DNA of 64,000 nt from Vibrio hyugaensis (GCF_002906655.1 NZ_CP025794.1:1302001-1366000); one strand, 5' to 3'; numbered from the stretch's first letter, positions 18,342 through 29,594 are shown. Made by a program: numbers and translations. Notes: generated by a model not told the origin, from the letters alone.

Positions 18342-19556
18342 ATGAATGGCGGACAGATTGGTAATGTAGATTTAGTAAAACAGCTTAACAGCGCTGCGGT
18401 ATACAGGCTGATTGACCAACAAGGTCCAATTTCCCGTATTCAAGTCGCGGATGTTAGTCAGCTCGCCCCAGCGAGTGTTACCAAAATAACCCGCCAACTT
18501 TTAGAGCGCGGCTTAATTAAAGAGGTCGCGCAACAAGCATCTACTGGTGGTCGCCGAGCGATATCGTTGACCACTGAGGTAAAACCCTTCCACTCTATCG
18601 CTGTGCGATTAGGCCGAGACTACGTGCAATTTAGTTTGTACGATCTAGGTGGCACGGCGTTGGCAGAAGACCAACACGAACTTCACTACACCAATCAGGC
18701 TGACTTGATCGCTGGTTTGATTGATCTGTTGAAAGACTTCGTAAATCGCTGCCAAGACAAAATCGACCAACTTATTGCTATCGGCATCACCCTACCTGGC
18801 TTGGTAAACCCAACTACAGGTGTTGTTGAATACATGCCAAACACAGATATCGATAACTTAGCGCTTGGCGAAATCATCCGTGAGAAGTTCAATACTGCGT
18901 GTTTCGTTGGTAACGACGTACGTGGTATGGCTCTGGCTGAACACTACTTTGGTGCAAGCCAAGATTGCCAAGACTCAATTCTGGTAAGTGTTCACCGCGG
19001 TACTGGTGCGGGCATCATCGTAAATGGTCAAGTTTTCTTAGGCTTTAACCGCAACGTTGGTGAAATTGGCCACATCCAAATTGACCCACTCGGTGAGCAA
19101 TGCCAATGCGGTAACTTTGGTTGCTTAGAGACCGTAGCGGCAAATCCAGCAATCATTCAACGTGTGAAAAAACTGATTGCACAAGGTTACGAATCTAGTT
19201 TAACTCAGCTTGAACACATCACGATTGAAGATGTTTGTAACCACGCAATGAATGGTGATGAACTGGCGAAACAAAGTCTGGTTCGTGTGGGTAATCAACT
19301 TGGTAAAGCGATTGCAATTACCATCAACTTATTCAACCCACAAAAAATTGTCATTGCTGGTGACATTACTGCCGCTGAAGAAATTGTTTTCCCAGCGATT
19401 CAGCGAAACGTAGAAAACCAATCGTTGAAGACCTTCCATAACGAACTTCCGATTGTTGCTTCTCATATTGATAAACACCCAACAATGGGCGCATTTGCGA
19501 TGATTAAGCGCGCCATGTTGAACGGAGTTTTGTTACAAAAGTTACTAGAAGACTAA
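18342..19556 (+). CDS. nagC: N-acetylglucosamine operon repressor (ROK family)
   Basis: A 404-residue ROK-family regulator. An N-terminal winged helix (about residues 15-75, with ISRIQVADVSQLAPASVTK) precedes a sugar-kinase-like domain with the HIQIDPLGEQCQCGNFGCLE zinc/ROK signature. It represses nag genes until GlcNAc-6-phosphate binds. The near-overlap with nagA, and the divergent nagE, support the assignment over Mlc. A strong terminator follows. Confidence 0.94.
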   Translation: MNGGQIGNVDLVKQLNSAAVYRLIDQQGPISRIQVADVSQLAPASVTKITRQLLERGLIKEVAQQASTGGRRAISLTTEVKPFHSIAVRLGRDYVQFSLYDLGGTALAEDQHELHYTNQADLIAGLIDLLKDFVNRCQDKIDQLIAIGITLPGLVNPTTGVVEYMPNTDIDNLALGEIIREKFNTACFVGNDVRGMALAEHYFGASQDCQDSILVSVHRGTGAGIIVNGQVFLGFNRNVGEIGHIQIDPLGEQCQCGNFGCLETVAANPAIIQRVKKLIAQGYESSLTQLEHITIEDVCNHAMNGDELAKQSLVRVGNQLGKAIAITINLFNPQKIVIAGDITAAEEIVFPAIQRNVENQSLKTFHNELPIVASHIDKHPTMGAFAMIKRAMLNGVLLQKLLED

Positions 19557-19584
19557 GTTTATACAACCAATTGAGTTACAATCT

Positions 19585-19611
19585 CGGGCTGTGATTTCAC
19601 AGCCCGTTTTT
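19585..19611 (+). terminator. nagC terminator
   Basis: CGGGCTGTGA / TCACAGCCCG gives a 10-bp stem with a two-base centre, followed by five T. Confidence 0.9.
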
Positions 19612-19637
19612 GTATATCAGGAATATAGCTCAACAGT

Positions 19638-21227
19638 ATGGAAATTATTCTAATTACAACGGCCTTCATCGCCGGTTTTATTGCGCTCAAATGCCACCTC
19701 CCTCCATTGGTTGGCTTTCTGCTTGCTGGCTTTGGCTTGCACGCGTTTGGTTACCAAAGTAACGACGTCATTGTTACCCTTGCAGATCTTGGTGTTACGC
19801 TTCTTCTCTTTACAATTGGCTTAAAGCTAGATGTCAAAACCCTACTCTCTAAAGAAATTTGGGGAGGAGCCACGGCGCACAACGTTCTTTCAACTCTTTT
19901 CTTTGCGCTTGTTCTTATTGGATTAAAACTGCTCGGCTTATCCTCATTGACAAGCATGGATAGCACGCAAATTCTACTTCTCGCTTTTGCTTTGTCATTT
20001 TCCAGTACTGTATTTGCCGTTAAGACACTACAAGAAAAAGGTGAGATGAACGCGACCTACGGGACCCTAGCTATTGGTATTCTGGTTATGCAGGATATTT
20101 TTGCCGTGGTTTTCCTTACCGCTTCAACAGGTAAAATTCCGGAGTGGTATGCGATAGGTTTGTTTGCATTGCCCCTTCTTCGTCCATTGTTCTATAAACT
20201 CTTAGACAGGGTAGGCCATGGCGAGATGCTGGTTCTCTTCGGTATCTTCTTTGCGTTAGTCGTTGGCGCGGGCCTATTTGAGCTTGTAGGTATGAAGCCT
20301 GACCTCGGTGCTCTCATCCTCGGCATGCTATTGGCAGGACACCGCAAAGCATCTGAACTGTCTAAATCTCTCTTTAATATGAAAGAGCTATTCTTAGTCT
20401 GCTTCTTCTTGAATATTGGTTTGTCGGCATCTCTGAGCTTCACAGGTATTGGTTTGGCACTGCTGTTTATTCTACTACTGCCAATTAAAGGTCTGCTTTA
20501 CTTCCTGACCATCAACTATTTCAAATTCCGCGTACGCACCTCACTGCTGACATCACTATCATTATTCAACTACAGCGAATTTGGTTTGATCGTCGGTGGA
20601 TTGGCCTACAAAATGGGTTGGATGCCAAGTGATATGCTTGCTGCGATTGCAGTTGCCGTCTCCATTTCTTTCATTATCTCAGCACCATTGAACCGCTTGG
20701 GTCACCAGATCTACCAACATTCTGGGAAATGGCTACAAGAAACAGCAGCAGAAAAGCTCAATCAACGCGACAAACTTATCAACCCTGGTCATGCTCAAGT
20801 CCTGATTTTAGGTATGGGCCGAATTGGCACTGGTGCGTACGATGAGTTGCGTTCTCGCTATGGCAAGATTTCTCTTGGTGTAGAAGTCCGTGAAGAAGCA
20901 GCGCATAAACACCGTTCTGAAGGACGCAATGTAATTTCTGGCGACGCGACCGACCCCGATTTCTGGGAACGTATTTTAGACACTGCCAATGTAAAGTTGG
21001 TCTTACTGGCGATGCCACATCACCAAGGTAACCAAACCGCATTGGAGCAACTACAAAGCCGCAAATATAAAGGCCAAATTGCAGCAATTGCTGAATATCC
21101 CGATCAGCTAGAAGGATTACTAGAAAGTGGTGTTGATGCGGCGCTGAACATTTATAGTGAAGCCGGTAGCGGTTTTGCGCGTCATGTTTGCGAGCAACTT
21201 CAACCTCAGTTCACCCCGATGAAATAA
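19638..21227 (+). CDS. CPA2-family cation:proton antiporter with RCK domain
   Basis: A 529-residue inner-membrane protein. Residues 1 to about 365 hold some 12 hydrophobic helices of the Na/H-exchanger (KefB/YbaL) type, with GFLLAGFGLHAFG and SFSSTVFAVKTL as typical segments. After a linker, VLILGMGRIGTGAYDEL starts a TrkA-N (RCK) Rossmann domain that may sense nucleotides. Proton-coupled K+ or Na+ efflux is expected for the family. The ion is not predictable here. It follows nagC after a terminator and stands alone. Confidence 0.85.
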   Translation: MEIILITTAFIAGFIALKCHLPPLVGFLLAGFGLHAFGYQSNDVIVTLADLGVTLLLFTIGLKLDVKTLLSKEIWGGATAHNVLSTLFFALVLIGLKLLGLSSLTSMDSTQILLLAFALSFSSTVFAVKTLQEKGEMNATYGTLAIGILVMQDIFAVVFLTASTGKIPEWYAIGLFALPLLRPLFYKLLDRVGHGEMLVLFGIFFALVVGAGLFELVGMKPDLGALILGMLLAGHRKASELSKSLFNMKELFLVCFFLNIGLSASLSFTGIGLALLFILLLPIKGLLYFLTINYFKFRVRTSLLTSLSLFNYSEFGLIVGGLAYKMGWMPSDMLAAIAVAVSISFIISAPLNRLGHQIYQHSGKWLQETAAEKLNQRDKLINPGHAQVLILGMGRIGTGAYDELRSRYGKISLGVEVREEAAHKHRSEGRNVISGDATDPDFWERILDTANVKLVLLAMPHHQGNQTALEQLQSRKYKGQIAAIAEYPDQLEGLLESGVDAALNIYSEAGSGFARHVCEQLQPQFTPMK

Positions 21228-21251
21228 GCATCAAAAACAATATTTTTATTG

Positions 21252-21279
21252 AGCCCTCTAACAATAAGAGGGCTTTTTT
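21252..21279 (+). terminator. Antiporter gene terminator
   Basis: AGCCCTCT / AGAGGGCT forms an 8-bp stem with a 7-base loop, followed by six T. Confidence 0.88.
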
Positions 21280-21456
21280 GTGTGTTTTTTATACCAAACC
21301 TTAATCTCATTCATCAAAACAAGACTTATTTTAAACACCATCTAATAGACAAGCCTTTTTATCATTTTTTTAATCATAAAACGTTGCTTTTTTTACTCAG
21401 AATGGCAAATTGAAGCCATACCGATTAAAAATTGTTTAGTTTAAAAAGGATGTTGT

Positions 21457-23121
21457 ATGTGTTCAGTATTTGGCATTTTAGACATTAAGAGTGATGCAGC
21501 AGCATTACGCCCTATCGCACTTGAGATGTCGAAAAAGCTTCGTCATCGCGGTCCAGACTGGTCTGGTATCTACTCATCAGAACGCGCAATTCTTGCGCAT
21601 GAGCGTCTAGCGATCGTTGGTCTAAATAGTGGTGCTCAACCACTGTACAGCCCAGACAAAAAACTCATCCTTGCCGTAAACGGTGAAATCTACAACCACA
21701 AAGAAATTCGTGCTCGCTACGAAGGCAAATACGAATTCCAAACCGATTCAGATTGCGAAGTCATCCTAGCGCTATACCAAGACATGGGGGCTGATCTTCT
21801 AGAAGAACTAAACGGTATTTTCGCATTCGTACTATACGATGAGGAAAAAGATGTATACCTAGTTGGTCGTGACCATATTGGTATCATCCCGCTGTACCAA
21901 GGTTATGACGAGCACGGCAACTACTATGTCGCATCAGAAATGAAAGCACTTGTGCCAGTTTGTAAGACCGTAAGTGAATTCCCTCCTGGTTGTCACTACA
22001 GCAGTGCGGATACTGAACCACAACGTTACTACACTCGTGACTGGAATGAATACGCAGCCGTACAAGGTAACAGCACAAGCAAAGAAGAACTAACAGAAGC
22101 ACTAGAGGCAGCAGTGAAACGTCAGTTAATGACAGACGTGCCTTATGGTGTGCTTCTTTCTGGAGGCCTAGATTCTTCTATTACGTCTGCGGTAGCAAAA
22201 CGCTTTGCTGCGATGCGTATCGAGGACGACGGAAAATCGGAAGCTTGGTGGCCACAACTGCACTCTTTCGCGGTCGGCCTAGAAGGCGCGCCTGATCTGA
22301 AAGCCGCTCGTGAAGTTGCTGACCAAATTGGTACTGTTCACCACGAAATGACGTACACCATCCAAGAAGGTTTGGATGCCATTCGTGACGTGATTTACCA
22401 CATTGAGACGTATGACGTAACAACGATTCGCGCTTCAACGCCAATGTTCCTTATGGGTCGTAAGATCAAAGCCATGGGCATCAAGATGGTGCTATCCGGT
22501 GAAGGGGCAGATGAAATCTTTGGTGGTTACTTGTACTTCCACAAAGCACCAAACGCACAAGAGTTTCACGAAGAAACGGTACGTAAACTGCTTGCGCTGA
22601 ATATGTTCGACTGTGCACGTGCAAACAAATCGCTGGCGGCATGGGGTGTCGAAGGCCGTGTTCCATTCCTAGATAAAGAATTTATTGACGTTGCAATGCG
22701 CCTGAACCCAGCAGACAAGATGTGTGGCAACGGTAAAATGGAAAAACACATTCTACGTGAGTGTTTCGAGCACTACCTACCGGAGTCGATTGCATGGCGT
22801 CAAAAAGAACAGTTTTCTGATGGTGTAGGCTACAGCTGGATCGATACTCTAAAAGAAGTGGCTGAGCAGAAAGTGACTGACCAGCAAATGGAAACAGCGC
22901 AGTTCCGTTTCCCTTACAACACACCAACCACAAAAGAAGGTTATGTGTACCGCGAGATCTTTGAAGAGCTGTTCCCGCTACCTTCTGCAGCTGAATGTGT
23001 TCCTGGAGGCCCTTCAGTAGCGTGTTCTTCAGCGAAAGCGATTGAATGGGATGAGTCTTTCCAAAACTGTGTAGACCCATCAGGACGCGCTGTGCAAGCC
23101 GTTCATAACGACGCATATTGA
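21457..23121 (+). CDS. asnB: Asparagine synthetase B (glutamine-hydrolysing)
   Basis: A 554-residue cytoplasmic enzyme making asparagine from aspartate, ATP and glutamine. Cys2 after Met1 (MCSVFGI) is the glutaminase nucleophile, and the RHRGPD and NGEIYNH loops belong to the same N-terminal domain. The ATP pyrophosphatase loop is LLSGGLDSS near residue 232, with LSGEGADEIFGGY further on. The length equals that of E. coli AsnB (554). It is monocistronic, with its own terminator. Confidence 0.97.
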   Translation: MCSVFGILDIKSDAAALRPIALEMSKKLRHRGPDWSGIYSSERAILAHERLAIVGLNSGAQPLYSPDKKLILAVNGEIYNHKEIRARYEGKYEFQTDSDCEVILALYQDMGADLLEELNGIFAFVLYDEEKDVYLVGRDHIGIIPLYQGYDEHGNYYVASEMKALVPVCKTVSEFPPGCHYSSADTEPQRYYTRDWNEYAAVQGNSTSKEELTEALEAAVKRQLMTDVPYGVLLSGGLDSSITSAVAKRFAAMRIEDDGKSEAWWPQLHSFAVGLEGAPDLKAAREVADQIGTVHHEMTYTIQEGLDAIRDVIYHIETYDVTTIRASTPMFLMGRKIKAMGIKMVLSGEGADEIFGGYLYFHKAPNAQEFHEETVRKLLALNMFDCARANKSLAAWGVEGRVPFLDKEFIDVAMRLNPADKMCGNGKMEKHILRECFEHYLPESIAWRQKEQFSDGVGYSWIDTLKEVAEQKVTDQQMETAQFRFPYNTPTTKEGYVYREIFEELFPLPSAAECVPGGPSVACSSAKAIEWDESFQNCVDPSGRAVQAVHNDAY

Positions 23122-23176
23122 TTCTAAGGTAGGGCTGGCTCCACCAGCTGCCTTTCAGTCTTTAGGCACAAAGATC

Positions 23177-23206
23177 AAAAAGAGGTGCAAAAGCACCTCT
23201 TTTTTT
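23177..23206. terminator. asnB terminator (also facing rfaH)
   Basis: AGAGGTGC-AAAA-GCACCTCT with flanking A and T runs forms a 12-bp stem. The T run is strongest on the plus strand. The A run opposite would give rfaH a weaker stop. Confidence 0.88.
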
Positions 23207-23225
23207 ATACCAGAATGACTGTTGG

Positions 23226-23726
23226 TTATTTTAAATCGAGATCATTATTGTCTATGCTTACCGGCACTCGCTTAGTGATCATCTGCACTAACATGATTGA
23301 GCGCTTCTCACCATCTTGCTCTTGGAAGATGGCATCTATACCCGCAAACTGCCCGCTTTTAACTCGAACCTCATCACCAGGCTGTGGCATACATTCAGAA
23401 TCAGAATGATCGTCTGTGCAGGTTTCCAGCTGTTTAAGCTCAAAAACCAGATCACCTTGGATTTCTTTAGGCTGCGCACCAAAGCGCACAAAATCCACAA
23501 CACCACGTGTAGAACGTACTGAGGTGAAATTAGGGCCTTTTTCATAATCAAATCGAGCAAATACATAACACGGGAACAACGGTTCTTCGACTTTCTGTCG
23601 CTTACCCCGTAAGATCTTTTCGACCTCAACAGTTGGGTAAAAACATTCTACACCCTGATTTTCTAGGTGCTGTTTTGCCCTAACTTGTTCTCCACGTTTA
23701 CAATAAAGTAAATACCAACGTTTCAT
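23226..23726 (-). CDS. rfaH: Transcription antitermination / translation factor RfaH
   Basis: A 166-residue NusG paralogue that binds RNA polymerase paused at ops sites and drives transcription of long surface-polysaccharide operons. The start MKRWYLLYCKRGEQVRA, EPLFPCYVFARFDYE and RGVVDFVRFGAQP match the NGN domain. The C-terminal KOW-type domain holds PGDEVRVKSGQFAG. I chose the ATG at 23726, because the longer frame begins at a TTG without a clear ribosome site. E. coli RfaH (162 residues) starts at the equivalent tryptophan-proximal Met. No ops element was recognised within the window. Confidence 0.94.
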   Translation of the reverse strand: MKRWYLLYCKRGEQVRAKQHLENQGVECFYPTVEVEKILRGKRQKVEEPLFPCYVFARFDYEKGPNFTSVRSTRGVVDFVRFGAQPKEIQGDLVFELKQLETCTDDHSDSECMPQPGDEVRVKSGQFAGIDAIFQEQDGEKRSIMLVQMITKRVPVSIDNNDLDLK

Positions 23727-24059
23727 TTTTTTACTAGCCAATTATATTTTTCTCTCATCCTAGCATTAAGCCCAAGATGAGTCATGGATATTCAAGTAAC
23801 CTATTAATAAGCCACTTTATATTGCACATACAACTTACACCTTTTCATCAGCTTAAGAAAATAAGTCTATAGGCAAAAATGAAAAGTAAGTTTGTAACAC
23901 GACCAAATCACCGACAAAAACCCCGCCATTTCAACACTAAGCAGTCGTTTCATAAGGTAAATGAATCGTCACATAAAATTTTATTGTTTGTCAGACATAA
24001 AATTGCCATGTATACGTAGATTTCGTTAAAAAATGTAATAACTACTATTAGAAGAGCTT
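23727..24059. other. Intergenic region rfaH / dtp
   Basis: These 333 bases separate the divergent rfaH and peptide-transporter genes. The DNA is AT-rich, with no coding frame, terminator or operator that I could support. Promoters for both genes must lie here. Confidence 0.5.
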
Positions 24060-25448
24060 ATGTCAAACCAACATCAATACTTTGGTCACCCACGTGGCTT
24101 GTTCTTATTGTTCGGTACAGAACTATGGGAACGCTTTTCTTACTACGCAATGCGCGCCATTCTAGTACTTTATCTTACTGACACAACCATGAACGGTGGC
24201 CTTGGCTGGTCGACTAAAGATGCCCTAGACCTTTACGGCATCTATACTGGACTTGTCTACATCACCCCGCTTATTGGTGGCTACCTTGCGGATAACTATC
24301 TAGGCCAACGCCGTTCGATCCTCATTGGCGGTGCATTAATGGCTATCGGCCAATTTACGCTAGCAATGCCAGCTGATGCGCTAGGTCTTGGCTCTCTACA
24401 CACTTTCTACCTAGGTCTTGCTCTGCTTATTTGTGGTAACGGTCTATTTAAGCCAAACATCTCAACAATGGTTGGTGACCTTTACAACGAAGGTGATAAC
24501 CGTCGTGACGGCGCATTCACTATCTTCTACATGGGTATTAACCTAGGTGCACTACTTGCAGGCGTGGTATCTGGCTCAGTAACCAATGAATTTGGTTGGA
24601 AAGCCGGTTTCGTTGCCGCTGGTGTTGGTATGATTGTCAGCCTTGTGATGCAAATGACTATGGCTCAATCTTGGTTAGGTGATATTGGCCGTGTACCAGC
24701 AGCAAAACGTGACCTAGCGATTAAAAAATCTGCGAAGAAAGAGCCTCTAACCAAAGAAGAAGTAGACCGAATCAAAGTTATCCTTGTGATGAGCTTGTTT
24801 ACTATCGTTTTCTGGGCGGGCTTCGAGCAAGCTGGCGGTCTAATGAACATCTACACGCAACAATACACAGATCGTATGATCGGTGGCTTTGAAGTTCCTG
24901 CTGCGTGGTTCCAATCACTGAACCCATTCTTCATTATTACTCTTGCACCTGTATTAGCCGTTTTATGGGTGAAATTGGGTAAACGTGAGCCTAACTCGCC
25001 AATGAAGTTTGCCTTCGCAATGTTCTTCCTAGCACTAGGCTTCCTATGTATGGTTGGTGCCGTTATGGAGCAAGGTGGTGATACTGCGGTTAAAACATCA
25101 ATGCTATGGCTAGTAGGTGCGTTCTTCTTCCATACGTTGGGTGAACTGTGCCTATCTCCTATTGGTCTATCTCTAGTAACTAAGCTAGCTCCGCTACGTC
25201 TTGCATCACTTATGATGGGTGCATGGTTTGGCTGTAACGCGATCGCAAACTACGTTGCAGGTTATGTTGGTTCTCACGTTGGTGAGCTAGGTGCACTAGC
25301 AATCTTCAGTGGTATTGCAGTAACAGCGACTATCTCTGGTGTAATTCTACTGTTGTTCTCTAACACGCTAGTTCGTTGGATGCACGGTGCAGAAAATACA
25401 CACAGCACAGCAGAACAAATTGAAGAGCAACAAACTCAAGTTGCTTAA
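24060..25448 (+). CDS. Di-/tripeptide:proton symporter (POT family)
   Basis: A 462-residue inner-membrane transporter with about 14 helices. Diagnostic POT motifs are ELWERFSYYAMRAILVLYL (ExxERFxYY), GGYLADNYLGQRRSILIGG and the PTR2 signature FYMGINLGALLAG. It imports small peptides using the proton gradient. DtpA and DtpB of E. coli are the nearest named relatives; which one cannot be decided from sequence alone. It is divergent from rfaH and ends at a bidirectional terminator facing hemH. Confidence 0.93.
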   Translation: MSNQHQYFGHPRGLFLLFGTELWERFSYYAMRAILVLYLTDTTMNGGLGWSTKDALDLYGIYTGLVYITPLIGGYLADNYLGQRRSILIGGALMAIGQFTLAMPADALGLGSLHTFYLGLALLICGNGLFKPNISTMVGDLYNEGDNRRDGAFTIFYMGINLGALLAGVVSGSVTNEFGWKAGFVAAGVGMIVSLVMQMTMAQSWLGDIGRVPAAKRDLAIKKSAKKEPLTKEEVDRIKVILVMSLFTIVFWAGFEQAGGLMNIYTQQYTDRMIGGFEVPAAWFQSLNPFFIITLAPVLAVLWVKLGKREPNSPMKFAFAMFFLALGFLCMVGAVMEQGGDTAVKTSMLWLVGAFFFHTLGELCLSPIGLSLVTKLAPLRLASLMMGAWFGCNAIANYVAGYVGSHVGELGALAIFSGIAVTATISGVILLLFSNTLVRWMHGAENTHSTAEQIEEQQTQVA

Positions 25449-25467
25449 TATAAAGTACAAATAAAAC

Positions 25468-25493
25468 AAAGGGTCGCAATCGCGACCCTTTTT
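25468..25493. terminator. Bidirectional terminator, dtp / hemH
   Basis: AAAGGGTCGC / GCGACCCTTT forms a 10-bp stem with a 4-base loop between converging genes, followed by T-rich DNA on both strands. Confidence 0.88.
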
Positions 25494-25533
25494 GTTCTCA
25501 GTAAACAAAACAGAAGTTCGGAGACTTGAAAGA

Positions 25534-26496
25534 TTAAAGCTTAGAACGCACCAAATCGACCATCATATCAATGTGCATATCATTATCGTTCAAACAAGGG
25601 ATGTAGCTAAAGCTCTCCCCGCCTGCTTCAAGGTAAATCTCACGGCACTCTTCTGAAATCTCTTCCAACGTTTCCAAACAATCTGACGAGAACGCAGGCG
25701 TTAGAATGCTTAACTTCTTCTTACCTTGGCTTGGCAATACTTCTAACGTTTTGTCGGTGTAAGGTTGTAACCACTCTTCACGGCCAAATCGAGACTGGTA
25801 CGTCATACCGAACTGGTCATCAGTTAACCCTAACGCTTCACCGAGTAATCGCGTCGTTTCTTCACAATGTTTAGGGTAGATATCACCATTGTCGGCATAA
25901 CGCTTTGGAATACCATGGTAAGAACACAGCAAGTAATCCCCTTTCCCATGCTCTTCCCAATGTTCACGTACTGATTGCGCCAATGCTGCGATGTACTTAG
26001 GGTGGTTGTGATAATCACGAATAAAGCTAAATTCTGGCATCACTGGCATTTTTTTGAACGCTTTCGTCATTCCATCAGAGACTGCAGCTGTCGTCGTCCC
26101 CGAATACTGCGGATATAGCGGCAACACGATCACTTCTTCGACACCTTGCGCTTGCAGGGCTTCAAAACCACTTAGAAGGCTTGGGGTACCATAAGTCATT
26201 CCCAATTCCACAGGCATGTCTAACGCGACTGCGAGCTTCTCTGCTTGTCGCTTGGAGTACACCATCAAAGGCGAGCCTTCTTCCATCCATACAGATTGGT
26301 AGAGTTTCGCAACTTTCGGCGCGCGTACTGGCAAAATAATACCGTGAAGTATTGGACACCACAGCCAACGAGTCATATCGACAACACGGTGATCATGAAG
26401 GAACTGACTGAGAAAACGCTTTACTGCTGGTGCGGTCGGCTCATCGGGAGTGCCAAGGTTAACCAGTAACACGCCTTGTTTATTATTGTTTTTCAT
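25534..26496 (-). CDS. hemH: Ferrochelatase
   Basis: A 320-residue enzyme inserting Fe2+ into protoporphyrin IX, the last step of haem synthesis, at the inner face of the membrane. The N-terminal [14 protein letters not shown], the metal-channel histidine in [10 protein letters not shown], the [16 protein letters not shown] segment and the C-terminal glutamate in TLEEISEE fit class I bacterial ferrochelatases. Length matches E. coli HemH (320). It lies downstream of adk on the same strand, the usual E. coli order htpG-adk-hemH, but each gene has its own terminator here. Confidence 0.96.
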   Translation of the reverse strand: MKNNNKQGVLLVNLGTPDEPTAPAVKRFLSQFLHDHRVVDMTRWLWCPILHGIILPVRAPKVAKLYQSVWMEEGSPLMVYSKRQAEKLAVALDMPVELGMTYGTPSLLSGFEALQAQGVEEVIVLPLYPQYSGTTTAAVSDGMTKAFKKMPVMPEFSFIRDYHNHPKYIAALAQSVREHWEEHGKGDYLLCSYHGIPKRYADNGDIYPKHCEETTRLLGEALGLTDDQFGMTYQSRFGREEWLQPYTDKTLEVLPSQGKKKLSILTPAFSSDCLETLEEISEECREIYLEAGGESFSYIPCLNDNDMHIDMMVDLVRSKL

Positions 26497-26573
26497 AACA
26501 TCCTATTCATGGTAAACGGCGTTGTTTGTACGATGAGTATAAGAAATTGGTTCACCGTGCTCACAAGCTGAAT

Positions 26574-26600
26574 AAAAAAAGCGACCCTAAGGTCGCTTTT
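26574..26600 (-). terminator. adk terminator
   Basis: On the minus strand AAAAGCGACC-TTAG-GGTCGCTTTT is followed by a T run ending in TTTTTTTATTC, about 36 bases after the adk stop. Confidence 0.88.
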
Positions 26601-26636
26601 AAATATATCAAAATATTAAATTTTGCCGCTAGCAAA

Positions 26637-27284
<648 letters not shown>

Positions 27285-27307
27285 TTATCCTCTTTAATAT
27301 TTAAGAT

Positions 27308-27384
27308 TTATACCGAAGCTCACAATAGCTGGCTTCTTGGGCCGCAACCCGTCGAGGCAGTCGCAACGATAAGTTTCGGTATAA
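27308..27384. repeat. Folded 77-base element in adk leader
   Basis: Perfect 10-bp terminal inverted repeats (TTATACCGAA at 27308-27317 and TTCGGTATAA at 27375-27384) enclose a GC-rich inner hairpin. In it CTGGCTTC can pair with GAGGCAG, with one bulge, around GGGCCGCAACCC. The base composition differs from the flanks. It could be a small mobile repeat or an mRNA leader structure. Confidence 0.55.
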
Positions 27385-27557
27385 CGTTTAGGCGAGCCAA
27401 AATACACGCCTTATTACTCACATTCAAGTTCGAGATTCTAACACAGGTTCACTAAGCAATGAGCAGATTAAGACTAAAGAATGTTAGCAATGCCTGCTTT
27501 CCTGCCTTATTGATTACTAACTCAACACATAAAGTGTGAATCTATGCGTTTACAAAC

Positions 27558-27584
27558 AAAAAGCCCGCATATTGCGAGCTTTTT
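27558..27584 (-). terminator. htpG terminator
   Basis: AAAAAGC..CGCA / TGCG..GCTTTTT forms an imperfect 11-bp stem with a 3-base loop, 16 bases after the htpG stop on the minus strand. Confidence 0.8.
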
Positions 27585-27599
27585 GCTGATATTAGGCTA

Positions 27600-29504
27600 T
27601 TAAACCTTAGTCAAAAGCTTGTTGATGGCACCAACAAATTGCGTAGGGTCTTCCATCGAACCTCGTTCAGCCAGCATCGCTTGGCCCAACAACACTTCCA
27701 CCCAGCGACCAAATGCTTCTTCATCGGCTTCATCTGCCATACGCTTAACAAGCGCGTGCTCTGGGTTGATTTCGAAGATGTACTTCACCTCTGGTACCGC
27801 TTGACCGGCCGCTTCAAGAAGCTTCGCCATCTGTGTGCCCATTTCGAAATCGTCAGTCACGACAACTGCAGGCGTAGTGGCAAGTTTGAAAGTCGTACGA
27901 ACTTCCTTCACACGATCACCAAGGTAAGACTGAGTTCGCTCAACTACCGACTTAAACTCTTCTTCGGTTTCTTTCTGTTTTTCTTTTTCTGCTTCGTCTT
28001 CAAACTTGCTCAGATCGAGACCCGCTTTGGTAATCGATTGGAATTGCTTACCATCAAATTCGGTTAGATAGTTCATCAGCCACTCATCGATGCGGTCAAA
28101 CATCAAGACAACTTCAATCCCTTTCGCTTTGAACTGCTCCAGGTGTGGGCTGTTTTTCGCGGCTGCGTAGCTGTCTGCGGTTAGGTAGTAGATCTTGTCT
28201 TGGCCTTCTTTCATACGCTCGATATAAGAAGCTAAACCCACCGTTTGTTCTGCTGAATCTTGCTCAGTTGAGGCAAAACGCAGTAGACCGGCAACTTTTT
28301 CTTTGTTTGCCATGTCTTCCGCAACGCCTTCTTTCATCACGAGACCAAACTCTTTCCAGAATGATTGGTATTTTTCATCATCATTTTTCGCCATACGCTC
28401 AAGCATGGTTAGCACGCGCTTAGTACAAGCGTTACGTAGAGATTGAGTGACCTTGTTGTCTTGCAGAATTTCACGAGAAACGTTTAATGGAAGATCATTT
28501 GAGTCAATCAAACCACGGATGAAACGCAAGTAAGATGGCATAAACTGCTCAGCATCATCCATGATGAATACACGCTGCACGTACAACTTTAGACCCGACT
28601 TGTGGTCGCGGTTCATCATATCCCATGGCGCTTTTGCTGGAATGTAAAGCAGACTGGTATAATCGTTCTTACCTTCTACACGGTTATGACTCCACGTAAG
28701 CGGATCGGCGAAATCGTTAGAAACGTGTTTGTAAAACTCTTGATACTCTTCTTCAGAGATATCCGATTTGCTACGGGTCCAAAGTGCCTGAGCTTTGTTG
28801 ATTTGCTCCCACTTCTTCTCACCCGTTTCATTACCTTCGTCATCACGAACAGTGGTTTGAATTGCAACTGGAATACCAATGTGATCAGAGTATTTACTGA
28901 TGACATCACGCAGACGCCATTCATTTAGGAATTCTTTACCTTCTTCACGCATATGAAGAACAATATCGGTACCACGAGAGTCTTTCGTAATGGTTTCAAT
29001 GGTGTACTCACCTTCACCCGCAGATTGCCATTGAACCGCTTCGTCAGCAGCAGTACCCGCAGCACGAGTGCGCACAGTCACCGCATCAGAAACGATGAAC
29101 GCGGAATAAAAGCCAACACCAAACTGACCGATCAGTTGTGAGTCTTTACTTTGATCATCAGACAGCTTGGAAAAGAATTCTGCCGTGCCAGATTTCGCGA
29201 TAGTACCTAAGTGCTCAATCACGTCGTCACGCGTCATGCCGATGCCGTTATCAGAGATCGTAAGTGTGTTAGCCTTTTCGTCAAACGCAAGCTTCACACC
29301 GAGGTCAGCGTTACCCTCATATAAATCTGGGTTAGACAGCGCTTGGAAGCGTAATTTATCTGATGCATCAGATGCATTTGAGATCAACTCGCGCAGGAAA
29401 ATCTCTTTGTTTGAATAAAGAGAATGGATCATCAGATGAAGTAACTGTTTTACTTCTGATTGAAAGCCACGAGTTTCTTTGTTTGGGGATACTGTGTCGC
29501 TCAT
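27600..29504 (-). CDS. htpG: Chaperone HtpG (Hsp90)
   Basis: A 634-residue cytoplasmic ATP-dependent chaperone. The GHKL nucleotide pocket is marked by [24 protein letters not shown] and [11 protein letters not shown]. The middle domain with the catalytic-loop arginine region [11 protein letters not shown], and the dimerising C-terminal domain, are intact. E. coli HtpG is 624 residues. A good sigma-32 promoter precedes it, so heat-shock induction is expected. It is divergent from toxR, a hallmark of Vibrionaceae. Confidence 0.97.
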   Translation of the reverse strand: MSDTVSPNKETRGFQSEVKQLLHLMIHSLYSNKEIFLRELISNASDASDKLRFQALSNPDLYEGNADLGVKLAFDEKANTLTISDNGIGMTRDDVIEHLGTIAKSGTAEFFSKLSDDQSKDSQLIGQFGVGFYSAFIVSDAVTVRTRAAGTAADEAVQWQSAGEGEYTIETITKDSRGTDIVLHMREEGKEFLNEWRLRDVISKYSDHIGIPVAIQTTVRDDEGNETGEKKWEQINKAQALWTRSKSDISEEEYQEFYKHVSNDFADPLTWSHNRVEGKNDYTSLLYIPAKAPWDMMNRDHKSGLKLYVQRVFIMDDAEQFMPSYLRFIRGLIDSNDLPLNVSREILQDNKVTQSLRNACTKRVLTMLERMAKNDDEKYQSFWKEFGLVMKEGVAEDMANKEKVAGLLRFASTEQDSAEQTVGLASYIERMKEGQDKIYYLTADSYAAAKNSPHLEQFKAKGIEVVLMFDRIDEWLMNYLTEFDGKQFQSITKAGLDLSKFEDEAEKEKQKETEEEFKSVVERTQSYLGDRVKEVRTTFKLATTPAVVVTDDFEMGTQMAKLLEAAGQAVPEVKYIFEINPEHALVKRMADEADEEAFGRWVEVLLGQAMLAERGSMEDPTQFVGAINKLLTKV

Positions 29505-29594
29505 GTTTGCTCCATAACATCTAAACTAAAAAGACTTTAATGACAAAGCCCTAACCGCTACCTTATAAAAGCAGCTTTACTACGATGTCATTTA

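Noticed and set aside
27308..27384. An integron attC site
   Set aside because: The element has terminal inverted repeats but lacks the GTTRRRY / RYYYAAC core sites, and no integrase or cassette array is nearby.
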